A stretch of 64,000 bases of DNA, taken from positions 1,639,369 through 1,703,368 of the forward strand of contig LR594585.1 of the NCBI GenBank assembly GCA_901538445.1, given 5' to 3'. Numbering within the stretch: the stretch's first letter is position 1; every line of letters begins with the position of its first letter. Of this stretch, positions 42,924 through 51,823 are shown piece after piece. Source of the stretch: Gemmataceae bacterium (lineage in GTDB: Bacteria > Planctomycetota > Planctomycetia > Gemmatales > Gemmataceae). The position numbers were made by a program, and so were the translations under genes. The notes under the pieces were generated by a model. It searched no databases. It was given only the letters and a program-made list of their open reading frames with translations, and had not been told where the DNA came from.

Positions 42924-42987
42924 GGTTCCAGGTCGTCAGGTCACCACGTCAAACGCTGGCGACGTGGTGACCTGACGACCTGGAACC
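42924..42987. repeat. Perfect 27-bp inverted repeat
   Basis: The arms 42924-42950 and 42961-42987 are perfect reverse complements (GGTTCCAGGTCGTCAGGTCA start) with a 10-base loop. It lies between the FmdB-like gene and the 3' end of the TIM-barrel gene. Size and loop match the element at 11822-11885, but the sequence is unrelated. Confidence 0.9.
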
Positions 42988-43000
42988 GTACTGACCCATT

Positions 43001-43948
43001 TTAGCCCTTCGCCATCTCGTCGCGAACGGTCTCCAGGAGCTTCTTCGTCGCCTTGATGCCGTCCGGCTCGCTCAGCTTGCCGCCCTCGTACTCGATCCCG
43101 ATGAACCCGGTGTACTTGAACTTCTTCAGGACGATGTCGAGCATCTTGCGGTAGTCGGTCTTCGTCTCGTTGCCCTTCTCGTCGAAGTCGTGGGTCTTGG
43201 CGCTGACGCCCTTGGCGTAGGGCATCAGCTCCTCGACGCCCTTGTACCGGTCGTAGGTCGTCTCCTTGACGCCCGCGATCTTGCCGATGTTGAAGTTCCC
43301 GAAGTCGGGGAGCGTCCCGCACCGCTTGTTGTCGACCAGCTTCATCACCCCGGCCAGCCACTCGCCGTGGCTCGACAGCCCGCCGTGGTTCTCGACGATG
43401 GTGTTGATGTCGAGCGTCGCGGTGAACTCGGTGAGCCTGCGGAGCCCGTCGGCCGCGAGCTTCTGCGTCTCCTCGAACCCCTTGGTCCAGTCGCTGGCGG
43501 CGTTCACGCGGATGCTGTGGCACCCGAGGAACTTGGCCCACTCGGCCCACCGCTTGTGGTTCTCGACGGCCTGCGCGCGGCCCTTCTCGTCCGGGTTGCC
43601 GAGGTTCCCCTCGCGGTCGCACATGATGAGGACGCTCTTCACCCCGTTGTCGTCGGCGACCTTCTTCAGCTCCTTCAGGTAGGCGTCGTCGGCCTTCTTC
43701 GCCATGTAGAACTGGTTGACGTACTCGACGGCCTCGATGCCGTAGTCCTTCTTGGCGATCGCGGCGAACTGGAGCGGGTCGAGCTTGTCGGCCCCCTTCG
43801 CGTTGAACGCGCGGTGCAGCGACCACTGGGCGAGCGAGATCTGGAACAGCGGGGCCTTCGTGTCCGCGCGGGTGAGCCGCGGGGACAGTGCGGCGCTCGC
43901 GGCGGCCGCGGAGGTGGCGAGGAACGCGCGACGGGACAGGTGGGACAC
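43001..43948 (-). CDS. Tat-exported sugar-phosphate isomerase/epimerase-like protein
   Basis: A 315-residue protein with a Tat-type signal ([18 protein letters not shown]) followed by an AP-endonuclease-2-type TIM barrel: [42 protein letters not shown] and [10 protein letters not shown]. Metal-ligand Glu and His residues are in place, so an isomerase/epimerase activity on a sugar-like substrate is plausible. Exported members of this family are common in planctomycetes, where they probably act on sugars released from polysaccharides. The start is GTG 43948 with GGAG upstream. Confidence 0.87.
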   Translation of the reverse strand: MSHLSRRAFLATSAAAASAALSPRLTRADTKAPLFQISLAQWSLHRAFNAKGADKLDPLQFAAIAKKDYGIEAVEYVNQFYMAKKADDAYLKELKKVADDNGVKSVLIMCDREGNLGNPDEKGRAQAVENHKRWAEWAKFLGCHSIRVNAASDWTKGFEETQKLAADGLRRLTEFTATLDINTIVENHGGLSSHGEWLAGVMKLVDNKRCGTLPDFGNFNIGKIAGVKETTYDRYKGVEELMPYAKGVSAKTHDFDEKGNETKTDYRKMLDIVLKKFKYTGFIGIEYEGGKLSEPDGIKATKKLLETVRDEMAKG

Positions 43949-44003
43949 GGGGTGCTCCGGAGAGACAAACGGGGTGACACCACGATTGTACTCCGGCGGC
44001 GTG

Positions 44004-44037
44004 CAAACAAAAGCCGCCCCCGGTACTCGGGGGCGGC
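44004..44037 (-). terminator. Intrinsic terminator with T-run
   Basis: Read on the minus strand, GCCGCCCCCG and CGGGGGCGGC form a 10-base stem with a five-base loop, followed by TTTTGTTTG. It lies 25 bases after the stop of the gene at 44062-44484 and is the clearest factor-independent terminator in the window. Confidence 0.8.
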
Positions 44038-44061
44038 CGGCGGTGTGACCGGGAGGCGCGG

Positions 44062-44484
44062 TCAGCCGACGCGCGGCTGCGTCAACACGGCACCGGCGGG
44101 CGGGGGCGGGATCACAGCCCCCTGCGGCGCGGCGGCCATCACGGGCGCACCGGGGACGGCCGCGCCGTGCGCCCCGACGCCGGCTGCCACCGCGGGCGGG
44201 TTCGCCGCAGCGGTCTGCTGGATCGCGGCCTCGGCCCGCAGCGCCTCGGCCGGCGGCAGTTCCGCCTGCCGGGCCGAGCGGCCCAGCGGCCCGAGCAGCA
44301 GCCCGAGGATCACGAACGTCAGCCCCGTGAGGCACAGACCGATGACCCAGAACTGTTCCGAGCGGGACATTTCGTGATCGCGGGTGAAGTACCACACGAG
44401 GGTCCAGACGTCGATGAGGGCTCCGCCCGTCACGTACATCAGGGCGGTGCGCGGGCCGAACGAGGGTTGGGTCAGAATGGGCAT
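44062..44484 (-). CDS. Two-helix membrane protein with Ala/Pro-rich tail
   Basis: A 140-residue protein with two membrane helices ([21 protein letters not shown], then [20 protein letters not shown]) and a ~70-residue Ala/Pro-rich C-terminal tail. I recognise no family. The start is ATG 44484 with GAGG upstream; a strong terminator follows. It appears monocistronic. The function is unknown. Confidence 0.7.
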   Translation of the reverse strand: MPILTQPSFGPRTALMYVTGGALIDVWTLVWYFTRDHEMSRSEQFWVIGLCLTGLTFVILGLLLGPLGRSARQAELPPAEALRAEAAIQQTAAANPPAVAAGVGAHGAAVPGAPVMAAAPQGAVIPPPPAGAVLTQPRVG

Positions 44485-44657
44485 GTTCGCCTCGGGTTGG
44501 GTTGAGGGGTAGATCCCTGACGTTTGAGGCTTCGCACACCGCGTGCCAACACGCCGCTCCGGGAGTCGCGTTCGTCGTTTCGGGCTCGAAGTTCACCCCG
44601 ACCTGCCGGGTACTCGCGCCGAACGTTAATCTTGAATCCGGCAGCTCGAATCCCCGT

Positions 44658-45461
44658 TCAAAGCACCTTCTTGAGGAACTTGGCGACCGCCGCGTTGAAG
44701 GCGTCCGGGTTCTCAACGTTGCTGAGGTGACCGGCGTCGGGGATGTGCGCCAGCTCGCTGCCGGCGACGTGGGCGGCGAGCCGGGCCGCGGACAGCGGGG
44801 GCGTGACGGCGTCGAACTCGCCCACGAGCACGAGCGTCGGCCGCGTGAAGCTCGCGAGCCCCGGCGTCGCGTCCGGCCGGTCCCGGAGGGCTTCGAGGGC
44901 CGCGATCACCGCGGGGGCCGGCTGCCGGGTCGCCACCTTGCGAACGAACTCGACCACCTGCGGCTGGTTCTTCGTCGTCGACTCGCAGAGCAACTTCGGG
45001 ATCATCCCTTCGGCGAACTTCGCTGCCCCGTCGGCCTTCACCGCCGCGATCGCTTTGTCGCGGTTCTCGCGCGCTTGCTGGTCGTCGGGGGCCGGTCGCG
45101 TGTCGGCCAGTACGAGGGCCGTGACTCGTTCGGGGTACTTTCGGGCGAACGCCATCGCGACGTACCCGCCCATCGACAGGCCGCCGATCACCGCGCGCTC
45201 GACATTGAGGGCCGCGAGGAAGTCGGCGACCACGTCGGCCGCCCCCTCGATCGTGAACGGATCGCTCCCCGCCGTGGACCGCCCGAACCCCGGGAAGTCC
45301 GGGGCGAGGACCCGCACGTCGAGGACCGACAGCGGCCCGTGCTGGGGGCTCCACATCTCGCGGTCGAAGGGGAACGCGTGGAGCAGCACCACGGGAAGCC
45401 CGGTTCCCACGTCGTCGTAGGCCAACCGCAACCCGCGCTGGGGGAGATCGATCGTCTTCAT
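44658..45461 (-). CDS. Alpha/beta hydrolase
   Basis: A 267-residue alpha/beta-hydrolase-fold enzyme. Catalytic residues: nucleophile Ser96 in GLSMGGY, acid in GEFDAVTPP, and His in [14 protein letters not shown]; the oxyanion-hole motif is HAFPFD. It resembles 3-oxoadipate enol-lactonase/PcaD-like esterases, but the substrate cannot be fixed from sequence. The start is ATG 45461 with GGAG upstream. It is monocistronic and divergent from the gene at 45553. Confidence 0.9.
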   Translation of the reverse strand: MKTIDLPQRGLRLAYDDVGTGLPVVLLHAFPFDREMWSPQHGPLSVLDVRVLAPDFPGFGRSTAGSDPFTIEGAADVVADFLAALNVERAVIGGLSMGGYVAMAFARKYPERVTALVLADTRPAPDDQQARENRDKAIAAVKADGAAKFAEGMIPKLLCESTTKNQPQVVEFVRKVATRQPAPAVIAALEALRDRPDATPGLASFTRPTLVLVGEFDAVTPPLSAARLAAHVAGSELAHIPDAGHLSNVENPDAFNAAVAKFLKKVL

Positions 45462-45552
45462 TGGGGTCTCCGTTACCGCGTTCGGAGGTGCAATTCCGGT
45501 GCCGCGGCACGCGGGTTGCACCGTCCCTTCTCAATCCTCGAAGGAGTCAATG

Positions 45553-45918
45553 ATGAACGCAGCCATCGAGAACATCGTAGGTGCCAGTCCCGATAAGCTC
45601 CCGATCCTCCAGGCCGCACAGGCCCTGCCCGTGTCGAAGGACGGCACCGGCATCGGCAGCCTGGCCGCCGACGGCGTTGTGGACGGGTGGGCGTCGGAGT
45701 ACCTGCGCACCAGGGGCGGGCCGGCCGAGCGCGAGGCGCTCGCCGAGGCGTTCCGGTTCGGCGTTCGCGCCGACGGCTGGAGCGAGGGCAAGTCGTTCAT
45801 CGAAACGGAACCGCAGTTGCGCTCCGAGTGGTCGTCGCAGAAGAACCGGCTCCCGTGGGATGCCGTTCGCGACGCCGCGTGGGCCGGGTTCGACCGGGCC
45901 CGCGACCGCCGCGGGTGA
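45553..45918 (+). CDS. Hypothetical protein
   Basis: A 121-residue soluble protein of unknown family, acidic and Trp-containing (EAFRFGVRADGWSEGKSFIE). Two ATGs in tandem (45550 and 45553) follow AAGGAG; the second has the better spacing. It overlaps no other gene and converges with the TPR gene, leaving four bases between stops. No function is evident. Confidence 0.65.
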   Translation: MNAAIENIVGASPDKLPILQAAQALPVSKDGTGIGSLAADGVVDGWASEYLRTRGGPAEREALAEAFRFGVRADGWSEGKSFIETEPQLRSEWSSQKNRLPWDAVRDAAWAGFDRARDRRG

Positions 45919-45922
45919 ACCG

Positions 45923-48556
45923 TTACGGCTTGTACCGCGTTTCGATCTTTGCGGCCTCGGCCGTCTTGTTCTGGGCCTTAAGTGCCGCGAGCAGGATCTC
46001 GCGGGCCGGGCCGCTACTCACGTCCACGAATAGCGCCTCGCGGGCCCACTCCTCGGCCCTCGCGTGGTTACCGGCTTCCTGATGCAGCTTCGCGAGCTGG
46101 AGCCGCACCGCGAGGTTGTCCGTGGCGCGGCCAGCGACCTCGGTGACCACCGAGAGCAGCTTCTCGCGCGCCCCGGTCGCGGCGTAGACCTTCGCGAGCG
46201 CCTCCAGCACGTCCGTGTCGGCCGGGGCCAGTGCCCGAATCTTCTCGAACGCCGCAACGGCCCTGTCAGTCTGGTTCAACTCCTGGGCGAGTTTGCCGAG
46301 CGCCACCAGCACGCGCGGGTCGTCCGGGTTCTCTTTCGCTGCCAGTTCCAGAACCATGAGTGCGCCTTTCGTGTCCTTGTCGCGCTGGAGAAGGCGCGCC
46401 TTGACCAGCGACGCATTCGGGTGACCCCGCTCCTTCTCCAGTGCCGCATTGACGAGCTTCATCGCCTCGGCGGCCTTCCCGCGGCGCACGTACTCGGCCG
46501 CGAGCCGGGCGGCGACGTCGGGGTCGCTCGGGTCTTTCTTGTGGGCGGCTTCTAACTCCGCGAACGGGATGACCTTCTCGGCCCGCGGCAGCCCCTTCAC
46601 CTGGGTGCGCAGGAACTCGCGGTATCCCTTCTCGAACGCCTCCTTTTCGACGCCGCAGGCTCGGCGCAGTGCGTCCCCGGTGGTCAACCCGAGCTTGTAC
46701 GCGTCGAGCAGCTTCGCGACCGCCTCGGGACCGTGGGTCTTCTCGATGTACTCGACGTACAGCAACCCCTGGTGGTACGCGAGCATGACGTCCGACGGCT
46801 GGCCGAAGTTGTGGTACCCGCGGCCGATGGTGTCGAGGTCGAACGCCGTGCCGGCCGCGAGCCGGTCGCGCAAGAGGGGAAGGGTGGTGTCGAACCGCCG
46901 CGATCGCTCGGCCTTCACCGCGAGCCCCTCGGTGAGCCAGATCGGGACGAGGAACCCGGTCTGCGTGAGGTTGAAGGCGTGCGTGAGTTCGTGCCGGGCG
47001 ACCGACGCCCAGTTGTACGGCGCGGCCCGGCCATCGACTTTCGGCGACGGGATCGCGATGAGCGGGCCCGTGCTCGCGCCCTGCGCCGCGCCGGGGAGGC
47101 CAGGGAGCGACAGCACCCGGCCGCTGAACATCTCGCGGGTCGCGAACACCTCGACGAGCAGCTTCCCCGGCGGGGCCGCACCGTAGAGCTTCGCGAACTC
47201 GGCGTGCCACACCTCCAGGTACTCGCCGAGCCACGCCGCGAACACGGCATCGGCCTTCGCGTCGTACTTGATGACGAAGTGCGGGGTCTCGAACGTCTCG
47301 TAGACCGCGAGGTGCTTGAGCACCTTCAGTGCGTTCGACACGCGGACGTGGAACGGGTCGGCCTTGAACGCAGCGTCGAGTTGCACCTTGGCCTCGGGCT
47401 CGCGGCCGAGTTGCATGAACAGCAGCCCGAGCCCGGCCCGCGGGGCGGAGAGGTCGGGCCGCAGTTCGCTCGCCTTCTTGAAGCACTCCTCGGCCCGCGG
47501 GTACTGCTTGCGGGCCACCAGCACCTCGGCGAGTTCGGCGTAGAAGACGCCGGGCTTCGCGTCGAACGCGAGCACCTCCTTCTCGATGGCGGCGACCGTC
47601 TCGGGCTTGCGGAGCAGGTGCGCGATCGCCGCGAGCCGCGCCAGCGTCGCCTCGTCCCGCGGGTTCACGAGTTTCGCGGCGAGCAACTGCCGCTCGGCGG
47701 CGGCCGTGTCGCCCTCCGCGAGTAGCGTGTCGGCCTTGAGCCGGAGCGCGTCGGGGTGCCGCGGGTTCGTCTTGAGCGCGAGGTCGGCGAACCGGCCGGC
47801 GGCGACCGCGTCGAGTTCCTCGCGGGCGAGGAGCCCCTTCCCGACGAGCGCCGGAACGGCCGACGGGTTGACCTTCAGCGCCTTGTCGAACGCCTCGGCC
47901 GCGTCGGCCCGGTTGTGCTTCTCCAGGAGGAGCCGGCCGGCGAACGCCTCGGCGGGCCAGAAGTCCGGGTCGTGCTTGACCGCGTCGCCGCACACCTCGT
48001 TGAGGATGAACCGGAACTGCTCGGGCTTGTTGTTCCACCGGGCGTTCTCGGTGCCGGCCTGTGCGACGATCAGGAGGAGTTCGGGGTCGGTGATGTCCTT
48101 TTCGGCGTTGCTCGCGTCGGTGTACGCCTTCACGAACCACCGCACCTCCTTTTCAGCGGCCGCGACGTCGCCCTTGTCGCGGAGCAACCGCACCCGGACC
48201 CACCGGGCGAGGAAGTTCTGCTCGTCCTTCTTGATGGCGGCTTCGGCGTCGCTGGTCGCGTCGTCCCACTTCCCCTGTGAGAACGCAAGGTCGGCCCGGT
48301 GCGCGAGGAGCGTTGGGTCGCCGGGGTGACTCTTCAGCCCCGCATCGAGCGCCTCGGCGGCCTTCGCGTACTCGCCAGTCTCGCGGTGGACACGGGCTAA
48401 CCCGACGAACGCAGCGGCCGCCGGCTTCTCGTCCTTGAGGAGAACCTCGTACCCGGAGCGGGCCTCCCCGTAGTTGCCACGCAGGAGCCGCTGCCGGATC
48501 GCGGGGTAGTCAACCTTCGGCTCGAGAAGGACGGCGGCGGTCAGCAGCAAGAGCAT
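45923..48556 (-). CDS. TPR protein with HExxH peptidase-like domain
   Basis: An 877-residue protein with a short N-terminal signal (LLLLTAAVLL), many tetratricopeptide repeats (about 15-410 and 590-860), and between them a peptidase-MA-like domain: HELTH (522-526) with a downstream Glu543 in LTEGLAV, the gluzincin zinc-ligand pattern. It is probably a periplasmic metalloprotease or inactive relative docked by TPRs. The start is ATG 48556 with GAGGA upstream; a GTG at 48571 is possible. It converges with the hypothetical gene at 45553. Confidence 0.85.
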   Translation of the reverse strand: MLLLLTAAVLLEPKVDYPAIRQRLLRGNYGEARSGYEVLLKDEKPAAAAFVGLARVHRETGEYAKAAEALDAGLKSHPGDPTLLAHRADLAFSQGKWDDATSDAEAAIKKDEQNFLARWVRVRLLRDKGDVAAAEKEVRWFVKAYTDASNAEKDITDPELLLIVAQAGTENARWNNKPEQFRFILNEVCGDAVKHDPDFWPAEAFAGRLLLEKHNRADAAEAFDKALKVNPSAVPALVGKGLLAREELDAVAAGRFADLALKTNPRHPDALRLKADTLLAEGDTAAAERQLLAAKLVNPRDEATLARLAAIAHLLRKPETVAAIEKEVLAFDAKPGVFYAELAEVLVARKQYPRAEECFKKASELRPDLSAPRAGLGLLFMQLGREPEAKVQLDAAFKADPFHVRVSNALKVLKHLAVYETFETPHFVIKYDAKADAVFAAWLGEYLEVWHAEFAKLYGAAPPGKLLVEVFATREMFSGRVLSLPGLPGAAQGASTGPLIAIPSPKVDGRAAPYNWASVARHELTHAFNLTQTGFLVPIWLTEGLAVKAERSRRFDTTLPLLRDRLAAGTAFDLDTIGRGYHNFGQPSDVMLAYHQGLLYVEYIEKTHGPEAVAKLLDAYKLGLTTGDALRRACGVEKEAFEKGYREFLRTQVKGLPRAEKVIPFAELEAAHKKDPSDPDVAARLAAEYVRRGKAAEAMKLVNAALEKERGHPNASLVKARLLQRDKDTKGALMVLELAAKENPDDPRVLVALGKLAQELNQTDRAVAAFEKIRALAPADTDVLEALAKVYAATGAREKLLSVVTEVAGRATDNLAVRLQLAKLHQEAGNHARAEEWAREALFVDVSSGPAREILLAALKAQNKTAEAAKIETRYKP

Positions 48557-48741
48557 CGGCGGTCCTCGCACGCGGGAACCCGTTCACCGTACCGGCCGGG
48601 TGAAACGCCCGCAAGCGGCCGGCGTCGGAAGGGGGCCGGGCGCGGCGCGAAGTTGTTGCGCAACGGTCGCGTTAGGAACTGATGAACGGTCCGTCTTTCT
48701 CACCAGATCGAGAGTCTTCAGCCGGTAGGAGATCGACACCT

Positions 48742-50379
48742 ATGTCCGCACGTCTCCGGCTCGTCCTCGCCGTCGCCGCACTCGCGGCCCCGCCCGCGGC
48801 CCGTGCCGCCGAGGTCGCCCCGGCCCCGAAGGCCGACCCCGCCGATACGATTGCCGCGATCATCGACCGGCACCTGACCGCGGACTGGGAGGCCCGCGGG
48901 ATCAGGCCCGCCGCCCGGACCGACGACGCCGAGTTCGCCCGCCGGGCGTACCTCGACCTGATCGGCCGCGCCCCCCGCGCCCCCGAGACCCGCGAGTTCA
49001 TCGACGACGCGAACCCGAACAAGCGTGCCGCGCTGGTCGACCGGCTCCTGACCCTGCCGGGCCACGCCGGGCACTTCGCGGCCGTCACCCGGGCCGCGTG
49101 GCTGCCGCAGACGACCACCAACTTCCAGCTCGCCAACGCCGGGGTCCAGTTCGAGAACTGGCTCCGGATCCGGTACCGCGAGAACACCCCGGCCGACGAG
49201 GTCGTGCGCCGCATCCTCACCGTCCCGTTCACGGTCAACACCCAGAACCCGATGTTCCGGTTCGTGCAGCCGACCGGCAACGACCCGGACGCCACCAACC
49301 TCGTCGGTTTCTACCAGGCGAACGAGGCCCGCCCCGAGAACCTCGGCAGCGCGGTGAGCCGGCTGTTCGTCGGGGTGCGGCTGGAGTGCGCCCAGTGCCA
49401 CGACCACCCGTTCGCGAGGTACACCCGCGAGCAGTTCTGGGAGTTCGCCGCGTTCTTCGCCGAGACCAGTCCGCTCCCGGCCACCGCGCCGAGTTTCGTC
49501 GGCCCGCTCCCGCCGCAGGGCAACAAGAACCGCATCACGATCGCGAACACGCAGAAGCAGGTGGTCGCGAAGTTCTTCGACGGCACCAGTCCCGAGTGGA
49601 CCGACGCCCGCACCCCGCGGCAGGAACTGGCCGACTGGCTCACCCGGCCGGAGAACCCGTACTTCGCCCAGAACGCGGTGAACCGGATGTGGGCGCACTT
49701 CTTCGGGATCGGCATCCTCGACCCGGTCGACGAGCCCGGCGACAACAACCCGCCGAGCCACCCGGCGCTGCTGGACGAACTCGGCCGGGCGTTCGTCGCG
49801 GCCCGGTTCGACAACCGGGCGCTGGTGCGGGGCATCACGCGGTCGCGGGCGTACCAGCTCTCCAGCAAGACGACGCACCCGAGCCAGTCGGACCCGCGGT
49901 GGTTCGCCCGGATGAGCCTGAAGGGGCTGACCCCGGCCCAGTTGTTCGACTCGATGGTCGCCGCCACCGGCCACCGCGAGCCCGGCTTCATGCGGCAGAA
50001 CCAGTTCAACTTCAACGCGCAGCCGAACAACCCGCGGAGCGCGTTCCTGAACCGGTTCGCGTCGAACGAGAAGGCGACCGAGGCGAACACCACGATCCTG
50101 CAAGCCCTGATGCTGATGAACGGCCAGTTCGTCACGGACGTGACCAGCATCGAGAAGGGCGAGGTGCTGGGCGCGATCGCCGAGATGCCCGGGTGGGACT
50201 CGCGGCAGCGGGTCACGGCCCTGTTCCTGAACGCCTTCGCCCGGAACCCGTCGCCCGAGGAGCTGGAGAAGTTCGCCAGCTACGTCGACCGCGGCGGCAC
50301 GAGCGGCGACCCGAAGAAGGCGCTCGCCGACGTGTTCTGGGTGCTGCTCAACAGCCCCGAGTTCCTGTTCAACCACTGA
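48742..50379 (+). CDS. DUF1549/DUF1553 protein
   Basis: A 545-residue secreted protein: signal peptide about 1-20, DUF1549 (about 50-240, with FVGVRLECAQCHDHPFARYT) and DUF1553 (about 290-540, with NRMWAHFFGIGILDPVDE and VMLNPEF-like ends LLNSPEFLFNH). The CAQCHDH motif has a CxxCH-like core that may bind heme. This is the first gene of a three-gene unit with DUF1501 and EF-hand genes. It lacks the N-terminal cytochrome (PSCyt) domain some relatives have. The start is ATG 48742 with AGGAGA upstream. Confidence 0.92.
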   Translation: MSARLRLVLAVAALAAPPAARAAEVAPAPKADPADTIAAIIDRHLTADWEARGIRPAARTDDAEFARRAYLDLIGRAPRAPETREFIDDANPNKRAALVDRLLTLPGHAGHFAAVTRAAWLPQTTTNFQLANAGVQFENWLRIRYRENTPADEVVRRILTVPFTVNTQNPMFRFVQPTGNDPDATNLVGFYQANEARPENLGSAVSRLFVGVRLECAQCHDHPFARYTREQFWEFAAFFAETSPLPATAPSFVGPLPPQGNKNRITIANTQKQVVAKFFDGTSPEWTDARTPRQELADWLTRPENPYFAQNAVNRMWAHFFGIGILDPVDEPGDNNPPSHPALLDELGRAFVAARFDNRALVRGITRSRAYQLSSKTTHPSQSDPRWFARMSLKGLTPAQLFDSMVAATGHREPGFMRQNQFNFNAQPNNPRSAFLNRFASNEKATEANTTILQALMLMNGQFVTDVTSIEKGEVLGAIAEMPGWDSRQRVTALFLNAFARNPSPEELEKFASYVDRGGTSGDPKKALADVFWVLLNSPEFLFNH

Positions 50380-50392
50380 TCCGAAATGCGGA

Positions 50393-50514
50393 GTGCGGAG
50401 TTCGGAACGCGGAATCAACCCCGCCCGAGCCGCCACGAGTTCCACCCCGACACCTCAACCGACGGAGCCGACGATGTCTGAATTCCGCGTTCCGCGTTCC
50501 GCACTCCGCACTCT
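50393..50514. repeat. Inverted GCGGAGTGCGGAGT repeat spanning a gene start
   Basis: The left arm 50393-50416 and the right arm 50480-50514 are near reverse complements (ATTCCGCGTTCC and GCACTCCGCA with their complements). The right arm lies inside the DUF1501 gene and encodes its residues 3-13 (EFRVPRSALRT). The same unit occurs at 17021-17099. Confidence 0.8.
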
Positions 50515-51823
50515 GGACCGGCGGCACTTCCTCCGGGCGGGGGCGGTCAGCACCGCCGTGTCGATGTCCGGGTGGATGGGCGAGCTCGCCCTCGCCGCGG
50601 AGCAGGCGAAGGCCAAGCCGAAGCGGTCGTGCATCCTGCTGTGGATGAACGGCGGGCCGAGCACCATCGACCTGTGGGACCTGAAGCCGGGGCACGAGAA
50701 CGGCGGGCCGTTCAAGGAGATCAGCACCACCGCCCCGGGGCTGAAGATCGGCGAGCACCTGCCGAAGATCGCGATGCACGGCGACCGCCTCGCGGTCCTC
50801 CGCGGCATGACCACGAAGGAGGGCGACCACGCCCGCGGGACGTACCTGATGCGGACCGGGCAGCTCCCCGGGGCGGCCGGCATCCAGTACCCGAGCATCG
50901 GGGCGCTGGTCTCGAAGGAACTCGGCGACCCGCGGGCCGAGCTGCCGAACTTCTTGAGCATCGCCCCGCAGCGGTTCTTCGCCCAGGAGGCGTTCGGCCC
51001 CGGGTTCCTCGGCCCGGTCCACGCGCCGCTCATCGTCGGCGAGAACCAGGCGTTCAACCCGAACGCCCCCGGCACCATGGTGGACGACGCCCTGAAGGTG
51101 GCCGACCTGGCGAAGCCCAAGGCGATCGACGGCACGACCGCGTCGGTCCGGCTCGACCTGCTCCGCGAGATGCAGGAGGACTTCGCGGCCGGCCGCCCCG
51201 GGCAGATGGCCAGGAGCCACGCGGCGGCCTACGACCGCGCGATCCGCCTCATGCAGTCCGACGGGGCGCGGATCTTCGACCTCGCCACCGAGCCCGAGAA
51301 GACCCGCGACAAGTACGGCCGGAACCTGTTCGGGCAGGGGTGCCTGCTGGCCCGGCGGCTCGTCGAGAAGGGGGTCCCGTTCGTCGAGGTGTCCCTCGGC
51401 AACTGGGACACCCACGGCCAGAACTTCGACCAGGTGAAGAACCTGTGCGGGTCACTCGACGCCGCGTGGGGCGCGCTGATGGACGACCTGAAGGACCGCG
51501 GGTTGCTCGACACCACCACCATCGTGTGGATGGGCGAGTTCGGCCGCACCCCGAAGATCAACCAGGGCAACGGCCGCGACCACTACCCCAACGCGTGGAG
51601 CACCGTGCTCGCCGGCGGCGGGATCAAGGGGGGCCAGGCGGTCGGCAAGACGAGCAAGGACGGCACGACCGTCGAGGAGCGGCCGACGACCACGCTCGAC
51701 ATGCTCGCGACGCTGTGCATGGCCCTGGGCATCGACTACGAGAAGACCAACCCGTCGAACGTCGGCCGCCCGATCCGCATCGTGGACAAGCCCTGCAACC
51801 CGGTCACGGAGGTCGTGGCGTGA
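50474..51823 (+). CDS. DUF1501 protein
   Basis: A 449-residue DUF1501 protein with a Tat-like signal (LDRRHFLRAGAVSTAVSM) and the family motifs ILLWMNGGPSTIDLWDLKPG, CLLARRLVEKGVPFVEVSLG and WMGEFGRTPKIN. It is part of the DUF1553-DUF1501-EF-hand unit; its stop overlaps the EF-hand GTG start by four bases. The first ~13 residues are encoded by a repeat arm, so the true start may be the ATG at 50474 or, if the repeat is a recent insertion, an ancestral start further along. GGAG lies upstream of 50474. Confidence 0.93.
   Translation: MSEFRVPRSALRTLDRRHFLRAGAVSTAVSMSGWMGELALAAEQAKAKPKRSCILLWMNGGPSTIDLWDLKPGHENGGPFKEISTTAPGLKIGEHLPKIAMHGDRLAVLRGMTTKEGDHARGTYLMRTGQLPGAAGIQYPSIGALVSKELGDPRAELPNFLSIAPQRFFAQEAFGPGFLGPVHAPLIVGENQAFNPNAPGTMVDDALKVADLAKPKAIDGTTASVRLDLLREMQEDFAAGRPGQMARSHAAAYDRAIRLMQSDGARIFDLATEPEKTRDKYGRNLFGQGCLLARRLVEKGVPFVEVSLGNWDTHGQNFDQVKNLCGSLDAAWGALMDDLKDRGLLDTTTIVWMGEFGRTPKINQGNGRDHYPNAWSTVLAGGGIKGGQAVGKTSKDGTTVEERPTTTLDMLATLCMALGIDYEKTNPSNVGRPIRIVDKPCNPVTEVVA

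Noticed and set aside
50572-51819. Extension of the EF-hand gene upstream to 50572
   Set aside because: That frame overlaps the DUF1501 gene and is low-complexity; the GTG at 51820 has GGAGG and a 4-base overlap typical of operons.
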